From positions 3,131 to 18,119 of the forward strand of contig DHFN01000179.1 in NCBI GenBank assembly GCA_002402275.1: DNA of 14,989 bases. Reading direction: 5' to 3'. The notes under the pieces were generated by a model. It did not search any database, had not been told where the DNA came from, and saw only the letters and a program-made list of their open reading frames with translations. Positions 7,518 to 14,534 of this stretch are shown piece after piece (positions within the stretch are counted from its first letter, which is position 1; the number at the start of each line of letters is the position of its first letter). Position numbers and translations under genes: made by a program. The DNA is from Anaerolineales bacterium UBA4823 (lineage in GTDB: Bacteria; Chloroflexota; Anaerolineae; Anaerolineales; UBA4823).

Positions 7518-8762
7518 CTACACTCCATCATAATGCCACAATTGCGGTAGACGGCGGACAATCCAAGCCACTGCAACAATACAACCAACACCACCACTGA
7601 TGATCGCAATGGGTACTCCGAAGAATTGTGCTACCAACCCGGCTTCCACTTCGCCTAATTGAGGTCCGCCAATGAAGAAGATCTGATTTACGCTAGTCAT
7701 TCGCCCACGTAAATAATCCGGCGTCAGCAGTTGGCGGATTGTGTTGCGGATGATCGTACTGATCGCATCTGCAGCTCCGATCAAGATTAACGCAATCATC
7801 GCTAACCATAAAACCCGGGCTGTACCAAAAATGATGGTTGCAAAGCCAAAGACCACTACAGAAATTAGAAAAACCGGTCCTTGATGGCGGATGACTTTTC
7901 TTTGGGAAACAAACAACGCAGCTAACACTGCCCCCACTGCCTGCCCCGAGGAGAGCCATCCATACTCGATCTCACCCACATGAAGCACATCCCGGGCAAC
8001 AATGGGCATCAGTGTATTGGCAGACGAAAAAAATGTCGCAAAAAAATCCAACAGCATTGAACCAAATATGAGGGGTTGGCTGAAGATAAACTTCAACCCT
8101 TCGCGAATCGCATCCCCATCGAAAATAGAACCATGGTTGTTAACTATTTGTTGGGGAACTGGACCGATCATGACTAATGCTAGTAAGACTGCTAAATATG
8201 AGAGGGCATTGAAGAAATATGGATATGCCAACCCTAGATAGGCAATGATCCAACCGCTTATCGCTGGTCCTAAGATGGCACCGGTTTGGGCAGCAATCGA
8301 GGTCATACTGAATGCGTTCGGTAAATCATCCTTAGAAACCAAATTCGGTACGAGTGATTGGCGGGCTGGACCATCAAATGCAGAGGCAGTGGCTTGGATG
8401 GCGGTTAACAAATAAATATGCCATAAAGATATCCATTGACGATAGGTCAACCAGGCTAAGGTGGCAGCCACAAGAGTCAATACCACTTCAGCAAGAAAAT
8501 AAATCTTACGGCGATCGAACTTATCCGCTGCCACACCTCCTAACAAAGAGAAAATGATAACGGGTAAAATACGGGCAAGACCAATCCCGCCTAGAGCAAT
8601 CGGTTGGGGAGTCAAAGTGCGCACATGCCAGAATAATGCCCAGAGCTGCATTTGGGTACCAGCAGTAGAGATTAACAAACCGATCCATAGGTACAAAAAA
8701 CGGCGATGATATAGGGATGGAGGAATATGCAAGCGATGCCGCAACGTTCTACCTTTTAACAC
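7518..8762 (-). CDS. MFS transporter, MFS_3/EntS-like exporter type
   Basis: This is a 414-residue, 12-helix-type major facilitator, a proton-coupled carrier likely to export a small molecule. The motif A loop GGVAADKFDRRK (75-86) lies between helices 2 and 3, and the related LRGRM (351-355) marks the equivalent loop in the second half; a short polar stretch at about 201-220 separates the halves. The style matches the MFS_3 branch (enterobactin and macrolide exporters), so efflux is more likely than uptake. It starts at GTG (8762), which overlaps the TAA of the upstream dehydrogenase gene by seven bases, with GGTGGA just upstream; translational coupling is likely. It is last in a four-gene run, and its stop lies four bases from the ABC-F stop with no hairpin visible between. 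The substrate is unknown. Confidence 0.88.
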   Translation of the reverse strand: MLKGRTLRHRLHIPPSLYHRRFLYLWIGLLISTAGTQMQLWALFWHVRTLTPQPIALGGIGLARILPVIIFSLLGGVAADKFDRRKIYFLAEVVLTLVAATLAWLTYRQWISLWHIYLLTAIQATASAFDGPARQSLVPNLVSKDDLPNAFSMTSIAAQTGAILGPAISGWIIAYLGLAYPYFFNALSYLAVLLALVMIGPVPQQIVNNHGSIFDGDAIREGLKFIFSQPLIFGSMLLDFFATFFSSANTLMPIVARDVLHVGEIEYGWLSSGQAVGAVLAALFVSQRKVIRHQGPVFLISVVVFGFATIIFGTARVLWLAMIALILIGAADAISTIIRNTIRQLLTPDYLRGRMTSVNQIFFIGGPQLGEVEAGLVAQFFGVPIAIISGGVGCIVAVAWIVRRLPQLWHYDGV

Positions 8763-9511
8763 ATTACTTTTCCACCATCCACGTTAATCGCTTGACCGGT
8801 GATATAAGCAGCAGCTGGGCTGCATAAAAACAGGACGAGATTGGCAACATCGTATGGGCTTCCTAATCGCCCTTGAGGAATCGTCTCTAACCAGGCTTTC
8901 ATCATTTGGGGATCCTGGCGTAATCGGGCTGTCATCTCCGTTTCAACCACCCCTGGGCAAACTGCATTCACCCGAATGTTATAAGCTGCCAATTCGCGGG
9001 CTGCTTCGCGCGTAAGACCGATTAAACCCATCTTGCTGGCTACATAAGCTGACCGGTCTTTAAGACCAAAAGCGCGTCCGGCAATCGAGGCTATGTTGAC
9101 AATACAACCCCCTCCTGTCTGACGCATTTGGCGGGCAGCTGCTTGAATTAAATAAAAAGCACCACTGAGGTTGACATCTAAGGTGCGCTGCCAATCCCAT
9201 TCATCCATTTCCAACAAGGAAACATGCGGTTCGACCCCAGCATTATTGACCAGAATATCAATTCTTCCCCAATCCGAGATAACCTCCTCGACTAGGGCTT
9301 GGGCAGGAAGCCTTTTAGAAATATCATAGAGATAGGCTTTTGTCTTGCCGCCTTGGTGCTGCCATTCGGAAACAGCCGGCTCAAGATTCACAGGCGTCAG
9401 GTCATCGGCTGCTACAATTGCTCCCTGTCCAACGAATGTCTGAGCAATTGCTTTTCCGATACCTCTTCCCGCACCACTGACTAATACAACCTGATCTTGA
9501 AAATCGTTCAT
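8756..9511 (-). CDS. Short-chain dehydrogenase/reductase (SDR), classical type
   Basis: This is an NAD(P)-dependent oxidoreductase of about 251 residues with a Rossmann fold. Numbered from the upstream TTG (9517): cofactor motif GAGRGIG (15-21), NNAG (91-94), active-site N116, S144 in NIASIAG, and Y158/K162 in SAYVASK, so the N-S-Y-K tetrad is complete. The acidic pair A-D-D at 37-39 after the second strand suggests NAD rather than NADP preference. The C-terminal ITGQAINVDGGK is typical of the FabG-like group. I place the start at ATG 9511, six bases after an AGGAAG ribosome site; TTG 9517 lies too close to that site. It lies 15 bases after the peptidase gene and overlaps the MFS start. The substrate cannot be named; the next-gene exporter hints at a small secreted metabolite, but this is weak. 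Confidence 0.92.
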   Translation of the reverse strand: MNDFQDQVVLVSGAGRGIGKAIAQTFVGQGAIVAADDLTPVNLEPAVSEWQHQGGKTKAYLYDISKRLPAQALVEEVISDWGRIDILVNNAGVEPHVSLLEMDEWDWQRTLDVNLSGAFYLIQAAARQMRQTGGGCIVNIASIAGRAFGLKDRSAYVASKMGLIGLTREAARELAAYNIRVNAVCPGVVETEMTARLRQDPQMMKAWLETIPQGRLGSPYDVANLVLFLCSPAAAYITGQAINVDGGKVMC

Positions 9512-9526
9512 AATCAACTTCCTATT

Positions 9527-10228
9527 CTATTTACAAATAGGTACTTCATCTCGATTGGTTTCTTCATTCAACGGTAACCCATAATAGGGTGAAGGGTCCA
9601 ACGTATTTCCAATTTCCAACTCGTTGAGGAATTTCCCATGATGGTCTTTGACAATGGAAAAGTGTAAATGGACCCCAGTGGGTTGATCCGAATTTCCCGA
9701 ATAATTTCCTTGATACCCCAGCAATGTTCCTGCTTCTACATAAATTTCTGTTGTTCCAGGCGGGTAATCTGCCACAATAAATGAATTCCCTTCAGCATCC
9801 GCCATGTGAGTGTAATAAGTCCAGATTGGTTGTTGGGGATTGAAGGGGTCTTGGGGGATGCGAATGATGACCGAACTTTTCCAATCCGCCAAACGGGTTA
9901 AATAACCAGAATAAGCTGCCTTAACCGCCACCTGCCCAGCTTCCTTCCCACCAAAAATATCGATCCCTTGATGGCGGTGACCCAAACGAAAAGAATCACC
10001 CCATAAGTAGCCAATAAATCCATCGGTCGGGAAAAGAAATGGCGCATCTCTGCATTGCGTTCCAGATTGGATTAGCCATTCGGTATGTACCTGGGGATCA
10101 GTGAGATAAAGCCTCAATTTCCGGGAGCGTTCCATACTGGGCGCCAACCAGTGATAAGTCAAAACTCCACCCAGGATAAAAAGCAATAATAATCCGAGAG
10201 CTACCATTAATATTGACTTCCGGTGCAT
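9527..10228 (-). CDS. Membrane-anchored M23 family (LytM-type) metallopeptidase
   Basis: M23 zinc peptidases cleave peptidoglycan cross-bridges or peptides outside the membrane. This 233-residue protein has a basic start and a membrane anchor or signal segment (about 6-26), then a compact M23 domain (about 80-200). Zinc ligands are present: H86 and D90 in HRHQGIDIFG and H189 in the HLHF motif, with H187 as the partner histidine; H141 in YYTHM fits the other conserved site, so the enzyme should be active. C59 and C232 could form a disulfide. ATG 10228 has poor ribosome-site support; an in-frame ATG at 10207 is preceded by GGAAG and would still keep the membrane segment. Gaps are 8 bases to the upstream gene and 15 to the SDR gene, so it is probably co-transcribed with them, although its wall role does not obviously fit the SDR and exporter. 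Confidence 0.9.
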   Translation of the reverse strand: MHRKSILMVALGLLLLFILGGVLTYHWLAPSMERSRKLRLYLTDPQVHTEWLIQSGTQCRDAPFLFPTDGFIGYLWGDSFRLGHRHQGIDIFGGKEAGQVAVKAAYSGYLTRLADWKSSVIIRIPQDPFNPQQPIWTYYTHMADAEGNSFIVADYPPGTTEIYVEAGTLLGYQGNYSGNSDQPTGVHLHFSIVKDHHGKFLNELEIGNTLDPSPYYGLPLNEETNRDEVPICK

Positions 10229-10236
10229 ACCAATAA

Positions 10237-10599
10237 TTATTGTGCCGAATTCTTCGGCGCTCCGTTTTGCGATTCGTATTTTTGAATGTTTTCCAAATCA
10301 TCTTCTTTATGATCAGCTAAGAATAGCACTAACTTTCCACCCGTTATTGACTGAAGCAAACGTCCAGCATTGCGGCCAGATTCAGATGCCATGGCTTGAT
10401 GGAGATCCTGTGCTGTATCGAAAATCAGTTCGTGCATGAGTTGATAAGAGGATGAACCGAATAAATGAACATTTACCCGGCTGCTCATTTCCTGGCGTAA
10501 ATTCGGCATTGCTTCGGCTTGGTGAAGGAATTCTGCCCAGCCTTGTTCAAGGGCTTGAGGATCAACAGTGCTATCAACTAGGATGACCAATTTATGCAT
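10237..10599 (-). CDS. Small EthD-like dimeric alpha-beta barrel protein
   Basis: This is a 120-residue soluble protein. The N-terminal strand MHKLVILVD, a helix, then MPNLRQEMSSRV (31-42), a strand ending in GSSSYQLMHELIFDT (48-62) and a further helix (ALA/MASESGRNAGRLL type, 65-82) follow the pattern of EthD-like proteins of the dimeric ferredoxin-like (Dabb) fold, in which a small oxygenase, isomerase or accessory role is common. The charged tail after about 98 looks disordered. Catalytic identity cannot be read from sequence. The ATG at 10599 is preceded by AGGAAGAG, and a TATAAT box lies just upstream, so this is the probable first gene of the minus-strand run. Assignment is from motif pattern only. 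Confidence 0.65.
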   Translation of the reverse strand: MHKLVILVDSTVDPQALEQGWAEFLHQAEAMPNLRQEMSSRVNVHLFGSSSYQLMHELIFDTAQDLHQAMASESGRNAGRLLQSITGGKLVLFLADHKEDDLENIQKYESQNGAPKNSAQ

Positions 10600-10619
10600 G
10601 CATTTCTCTTCCTGAAGAG

Positions 10620-10625
10620 ATTATA
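10620..10625 (-). promoter_or_regulatory. -10 box for the EthD-like / M23 / SDR / MFS run
   Basis: The minus strand reads TATAAT here, about 20 bases before ATG 10599, with the AGGAAGAG ribosome site between. No clear -35 hexamer is visible. The leader would be short, as for the LCP and ABC-F genes in this window. Confidence 0.45.
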
Positions 10626-10779
10626 CACCTGAGAGATGGGCTCTATGAGGATATCTCGTTTTCGTTTGTAGATACACCCATATAAGCGGTCTACCAGAAA
10701 CCATCTAAAAGAGTTTTTATTAAGGAGCATCATTCAAATTAACCCTTATTCACTAATATTTTTTCATTATAATTAGCTA

Positions 10780-10807
10780 TTGTGTCAGCATTAGGGATCG
10801 CTATAAT
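10780..10807 (+). promoter_or_regulatory. Probable promoter of the molybdenum hydroxylase operon
   Basis: TTGTGT (10780-10785) and a perfect TATAAT (10802-10807) are 16 bases apart in an AT-rich stretch. A second TATAAT occurs at 10768-10773 without a good partner. A start near 10814 would leave a leader of about 57 bases. The rest of the 10600-10870 gap between the divergent operons shows no RNA gene or supported ORF. Confidence 0.45.
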
Positions 10808-10839
10808 TAGGATAATTGTTCCAGATTTACCCCTAAGGT

Positions 10840-10853
10840 AGGTGCGCACACCT
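10840..10853 (+). promoter_or_regulatory. Short inverted repeat in the hydroxylase leader
   Basis: AGGTG and CACCT flank CGCA, about 33 bases downstream of the TATAAT box and just before the ribosome site GGGAG (10860-10864). It could be an operator half-site pair or a small RNA hairpin, and five-base arms may also be chance. Confidence 0.25.
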
Positions 10854-10870
10854 CTGGCTGGGAGAATGAC

Positions 10871-13621
10871 TTGCCAATCCAATTTACCCTCAACCACCAC
10901 ATAATTACCGTAAACAGCCATCCCCTCACTCCATTACTGGATGTCCTACGGAATGAGTTGAATCTAACCGGCACTAAACAAGGGTGTGATTATGAAGGGG
11001 AATGTGGTGCTTGCACAGTACTTTTAGATGGAAAAGCCATCCGGTCTTGCCTGACACCGATTGCTAACGTGGAAGGAAGAGAAGTTCTCACCATTGAGGG
11101 GGTGAGCGATGGGGAAATCTTGCACCCGCTACAACAAGCCTTCATCGAAACCGGAGCAGTTCAATGTGGTTTTTGTACCCCAGGTATGATTTTATCCGCA
11201 TTAGCCCTCTTGGAGCAAACTCCAAACCCTAACTCACAACAAATAAGCCAGGCATTGGAGGGTAATTTATGCCGCTGCACGGGTTATGTGCGCATTGCTC
11301 AGGCAGTTGAACAAGCTGCAGCACAATTACGCGGCGAGGTTTCTTCTCCTGCTAACCAATCCACAGCGAATCTTCAACCTTTAGGGGGTAATGGATTGCG
11401 ATCGGATTCAATGGAGAAGGTCACTGGTAAAGCAAAATATGCCGAGGATTATCGCTTTCCCCATGCCCTTCAGATCAAGGTTGGGAGGAGTCCATATTTT
11501 CACGCTCGTATCATTAAATTAGACACTGAAAAAGCCCAAAAAATACCCGGTGTGGTTAAAATAATTACTTCAGCAGATATTCCGGGGGAAAATGGATTTG
11601 AAATCTACAGTGTTGCCGAGCCTGTCTTAACCAAACTGGGTGATAATGTGAGGATGCTGGCTGCCCCTATTTTCCTGGTCGTGGCAGGAAGCGCAGAAAT
11701 TGCCGAAGAGGCTCTGCAGGCTGTTGATTGTGAATTCCAACCTTTACCTCACACATTCAACATGGACGAAGCGCTCAGTGAGCATTTTCCACCCATTATC
11801 GGGGATTCAAATATCCTTTCCTCTTTTGAAGTTAAACATGGAAACCTCGAGGGGGCTTTTTCAAATTCAGAAGTAGTGCTGGAGACCCATTATGAGACTG
11901 CCTTTCTTGAACATGCTGCCCTTGAACGCGAAGCGCTGGTAGGGTACATAGACGAAGAAGGACGTATCACAGTGGTAGGTGGAAACCACCAACCTCACAA
12001 TCAACAGCGCTATATTGCCAATGCTTTAGGTATGCCTATAGAAAAAGTGCGAGTGATTACACCCTATACTGGCGGTAGTTTTGGGGGAAAACAAGACCCC
12101 TGGCCCTTTATTGCTGTGGCGCTAGCGGTTTATCACACCCATCAGCCTGTCCGCTTAATATACAGCCGCCAGGAATCATTTGATGCTTCTCCCAAACGGC
12201 ACCCTTATTCTGTCCATTACCAAATGGGTGCTTCAAAAAACGGCAAGTTAAGCGGTGTAAAAGTGAGGATCAATGCCAATACCGGCGGATACGACAGTGG
12301 TGGCTATTACATCCCTAATTATGCCTTAACCGCTGCAGGGGGTGCTTACCGTTGGCAAGCAGTGGATGGGTTGGCTCGCTCGGTTTATACCAATGGACCT
12401 AAATCAGGTCAATTTCGGGGATTTGGAACTTCCCAGTCTACCTTTGCTTTAGAATGTGCTTTAGACGAATTGTCCCAGAAATTAGAGGTTGATCCATTGG
12501 AATTTCGCCTCCAAAATTGCCTCCAGGACGGTCAAATCTCCTTTCTAGGATATCCGTTGGCTGAAACCTTAGGCTATCAAAACGTACTAGAAGAGATGAA
12601 GCCTTATTATAAACAGTTCATTCGCCAGACTGAGGAGGTTAACCAACAAAATTCACAAAGTCCTTTACGTCAGGGTGTCGGACTGGCTGGAATGTGGTAT
12701 CGCTTTGGCAAAGGCGGTTCTTTAAGAGTTGAAGCACACTCTGAACTGGCACTGGATGGACACATTGTCATCTACGCCTCTGCTCCCGATTATGGTCAAG
12801 GGACACAAACTGCCATCAGCCAAATTGCAGCAGAAACCCTTGGAATCAAGCGAGATTTGGTGGAGTTCATCAATGCCGATACGGCTAAAGTACCCAACAG
12901 CGATATCCAAGGTGCATCCCGGGCACTTTATTTCGTAGGAGGGGCGGTCCATCAAACCATCACAACCCTGAAAAAAGCGATATTCAGCGTCGCCTCCGAA
13001 CTCATTGATGCGCCAGTAGAGACACTAACCTTGGAGGATGCGTGGGTTCGGATGATTGAGGAACCCAACCGTAAAGTAAGCTTGGCGGCAGTGGCAGAAG
13101 AATTTGAACGGATCGGTAAATCACGCCGGGTGAGAGAATGGTTCGACCTGACGGATCGGGTTCCGCTAAATCAGCAGGTTGAATATGCTCCTTTTTTTGT
13201 CACTGGTGCACAATTGGCTGAAGTTCAAGTAGACCTTGAGACGGGGTTCACTCAAGTACTTCGAATGGTCGCAGTTCACGATGTAGGTAAGGCAGCCAAC
13301 CCAACCGATGCAGCCGGGCAAATCGAAGGCGCCATGGTGATGGGTCTTGGTGCAGCTCTCATGGAAGAATTTATTCCAGGTGTTACAAGCGGATTTAGCA
13401 GTTATCAAATCCCCACTTTTGGAGCGATGCCAGAAATTAAGGTCATCCTGGTTGAAGTCCCCAGTCGTTATGGTCCTTTTGGAGTAAAGGGGTTGGGTGA
13501 AGCAGCCATGCTGCCCTCCACACCGGCAATCATCAATGGGATTTGCCGTACAATCGGCAAGCGAATCTATTCTATTCCGGCTACACCCGAAAAAGTCCTT
13601 AAGGCAATCTTGCAGGGATAA
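10871..13621 (+). CDS. Fused [2Fe-2S]/molybdopterin hydroxylase, xanthine dehydrogenase/aldehyde oxidoreductase family
   Basis: The xanthine oxidase family hydroxylates aldehydes or N-heterocycles with water-derived oxygen at a Mo-pterin centre. This 916-residue protein carries a plant-type [2Fe-2S] site (C39, C45, C48, C60), a second helical [2Fe-2S] site (C99, C102, C134, C136), then the Mo domains from about 180. Visible Mo-site motifs are GGSFGGKQD (401-409), FRGFG (515-519), GQGTQTA (642-648), GASRA (681-685) and GVKGLGEAAM (871-880), whose E877 is the expected catalytic base. FAD is on the next gene. Length matches fused aldehyde oxidoreductases (about 900). TTG 10871 is chosen because GGGAG lies six bases upstream and MPIQFTLN fits the ferredoxin start. 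Q408 stands where xanthine dehydrogenases carry a substrate-binding Glu, and no Arg is seen before IPN (481-483), so xanthine is doubtful as substrate. Confident on family, not on substrate. Confidence 0.93.
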   Translation: MPIQFTLNHHIITVNSHPLTPLLDVLRNELNLTGTKQGCDYEGECGACTVLLDGKAIRSCLTPIANVEGREVLTIEGVSDGEILHPLQQAFIETGAVQCGFCTPGMILSALALLEQTPNPNSQQISQALEGNLCRCTGYVRIAQAVEQAAAQLRGEVSSPANQSTANLQPLGGNGLRSDSMEKVTGKAKYAEDYRFPHALQIKVGRSPYFHARIIKLDTEKAQKIPGVVKIITSADIPGENGFEIYSVAEPVLTKLGDNVRMLAAPIFLVVAGSAEIAEEALQAVDCEFQPLPHTFNMDEALSEHFPPIIGDSNILSSFEVKHGNLEGAFSNSEVVLETHYETAFLEHAALEREALVGYIDEEGRITVVGGNHQPHNQQRYIANALGMPIEKVRVITPYTGGSFGGKQDPWPFIAVALAVYHTHQPVRLIYSRQESFDASPKRHPYSVHYQMGASKNGKLSGVKVRINANTGGYDSGGYYIPNYALTAAGGAYRWQAVDGLARSVYTNGPKSGQFRGFGTSQSTFALECALDELSQKLEVDPLEFRLQNCLQDGQISFLGYPLAETLGYQNVLEEMKPYYKQFIRQTEEVNQQNSQSPLRQGVGLAGMWYRFGKGGSLRVEAHSELALDGHIVIYASAPDYGQGTQTAISQIAAETLGIKRDLVEFINADTAKVPNSDIQGASRALYFVGGAVHQTITTLKKAIFSVASELIDAPVETLTLEDAWVRMIEEPNRKVSLAAVAEEFERIGKSRRVREWFDLTDRVPLNQQVEYAPFFVTGAQLAEVQVDLETGFTQVLRMVAVHDVGKAANPTDAAGQIEGAMVMGLGAALMEEFIPGVTSGFSSYQIPTFGAMPEIKVILVEVPSRYGPFGVKGLGEAAMLPSTPAIINGICRTIGKRIYSIPATPEKVLKAILQG

Positions 13622-13629
13622 ATTGAAAT

Positions 13630-14496
13630 ATGGATGCCATCACATTAATACAACCACAATCGATTGGGGATGTTTTACAAGCCTTTAAAGAATATCCAGA
13701 AATGGGTCACATTCTAGCCGGGGGAACCGATTTATTGCCCGATTTACGGAAAAAGAAAAAAGAAGCCCCTATTCTGATTGACATTCACCATATTCCCGAG
13801 CTTCAGCAAATTAATATCACAGGGAATTTTCTAGAGATTGGGGCTGCTGTGACTTTTGCTCAAATTGAAGAACATCCATTTGTTCTAGAACAAATCCCTA
13901 TGCTGACTGAAGCAGCTCGTTCGGTAGGAGCTCTGCCACTGCAAAATAGCGCCACCTGGGTAGGCAATCTGGTACAAGCCATGCCAGCTGCCGATGGTGC
14001 GATTGCGGCTTTAGCTTTAGAGGCAGAGCTATACATTGTCAGCCTGCAAGGATCTACTTGGCAAAAAGTGGAGACCTTATTCCGGGCAGCCGGGGTATCT
14101 ATCATTGATCCTTCTCAACAATTGATCACGAAGGTGCGCGTTCCTATTCCGGTTGTCCAATGGGGTACTGGTTGGCAACGTTTAGGGCGTAGAAATGCCT
14201 TGACATTGCCCATTCTGAATTGCGCGGTTAAACTGGAATTGGAAAGAGGAACCATTAGCAAAGCAAGAATCGCTCTGGGCCCAGTGGCACCCACCCCAAT
14301 GCGGGCTCTCCAAGCAGAAAATCACTTGGTTGGCAAACAGCTCGACGAAAAAATTCTTCAGGAAGCCGCCCTTCTTGCTCAAGCAGAATCTCATCCGCGC
14401 AGCAACGTTTTACGGGCTTCAGCAGAATACCGTAAAACAGTTGTTCCGGTTTTAGTCAAGCGGGCTTTGAAAACAGCCTGGGAAAGAGCCCAGTAA
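13630..14496 (+). CDS. FAD-binding (medium) subunit of the molybdenum hydroxylase
   Basis: This 288-residue flavoprotein takes electrons from the [2Fe-2S] centres of the preceding subunit and passes them to NAD or another acceptor. The first FAD motif, AGGTDLLP (30-37), is intact. The second, normally T-x-G-G-N, reads TWVGNL (109-114), with valine in place of the first glycine, followed by the expected AMPAADG. The C-terminal part (about 175-285) matches the CO dehydrogenase flavoprotein C-terminal domain, including RRNAL and LGPVAPTPMRA. No cysteine motif for an extra 4Fe-4S cluster is present, unlike 4-hydroxybenzoyl-CoA reductase. The gene begins eight bases after the upstream stop. The nearest Shine-Dalgarno-like AGGG lies 12 bases before the ATG, within the upstream gene's last codons, so coupling is likely. 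Confidence 0.92.
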   Translation: MDAITLIQPQSIGDVLQAFKEYPEMGHILAGGTDLLPDLRKKKKEAPILIDIHHIPELQQINITGNFLEIGAAVTFAQIEEHPFVLEQIPMLTEAARSVGALPLQNSATWVGNLVQAMPAADGAIAALALEAELYIVSLQGSTWQKVETLFRAAGVSIIDPSQQLITKVRVPIPVVQWGTGWQRLGRRNALTLPILNCAVKLELERGTISKARIALGPVAPTPMRALQAENHLVGKQLDEKILQEAALLAQAESHPRSNVLRASAEYRKTVVPVLVKRALKTAWERAQ

Positions 14497-14534
14497 TCTT
14501 AGATCTATTCGATTAATCAATAAGGAGTTATTCT

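Noticed and set aside
7505..7525. Possible bidirectional terminator between the convergent ABC-F and MFS genes.
   Set aside because: Only four bases separate the stops and I found no inverted repeat around them.
10715..10740. TTAAGGAGCATCATT, which resembles one arm of the LCP terminator (AAGAAGGAGCAT).
   Set aside because: There is no matching second arm nearby, and the likeness is limited to about ten bases.
10739..10921. A 60-codon minus-strand ORF with a GGAG ribosome-like site seven bases before its ATG.
   Set aside because: It overlaps the start of the hydroxylase gene in antisense and covers that gene's probable promoter and leader. The apparent ribosome site is the complement of conserved coding sequence (SHPLTP region), and the product resembles no family.
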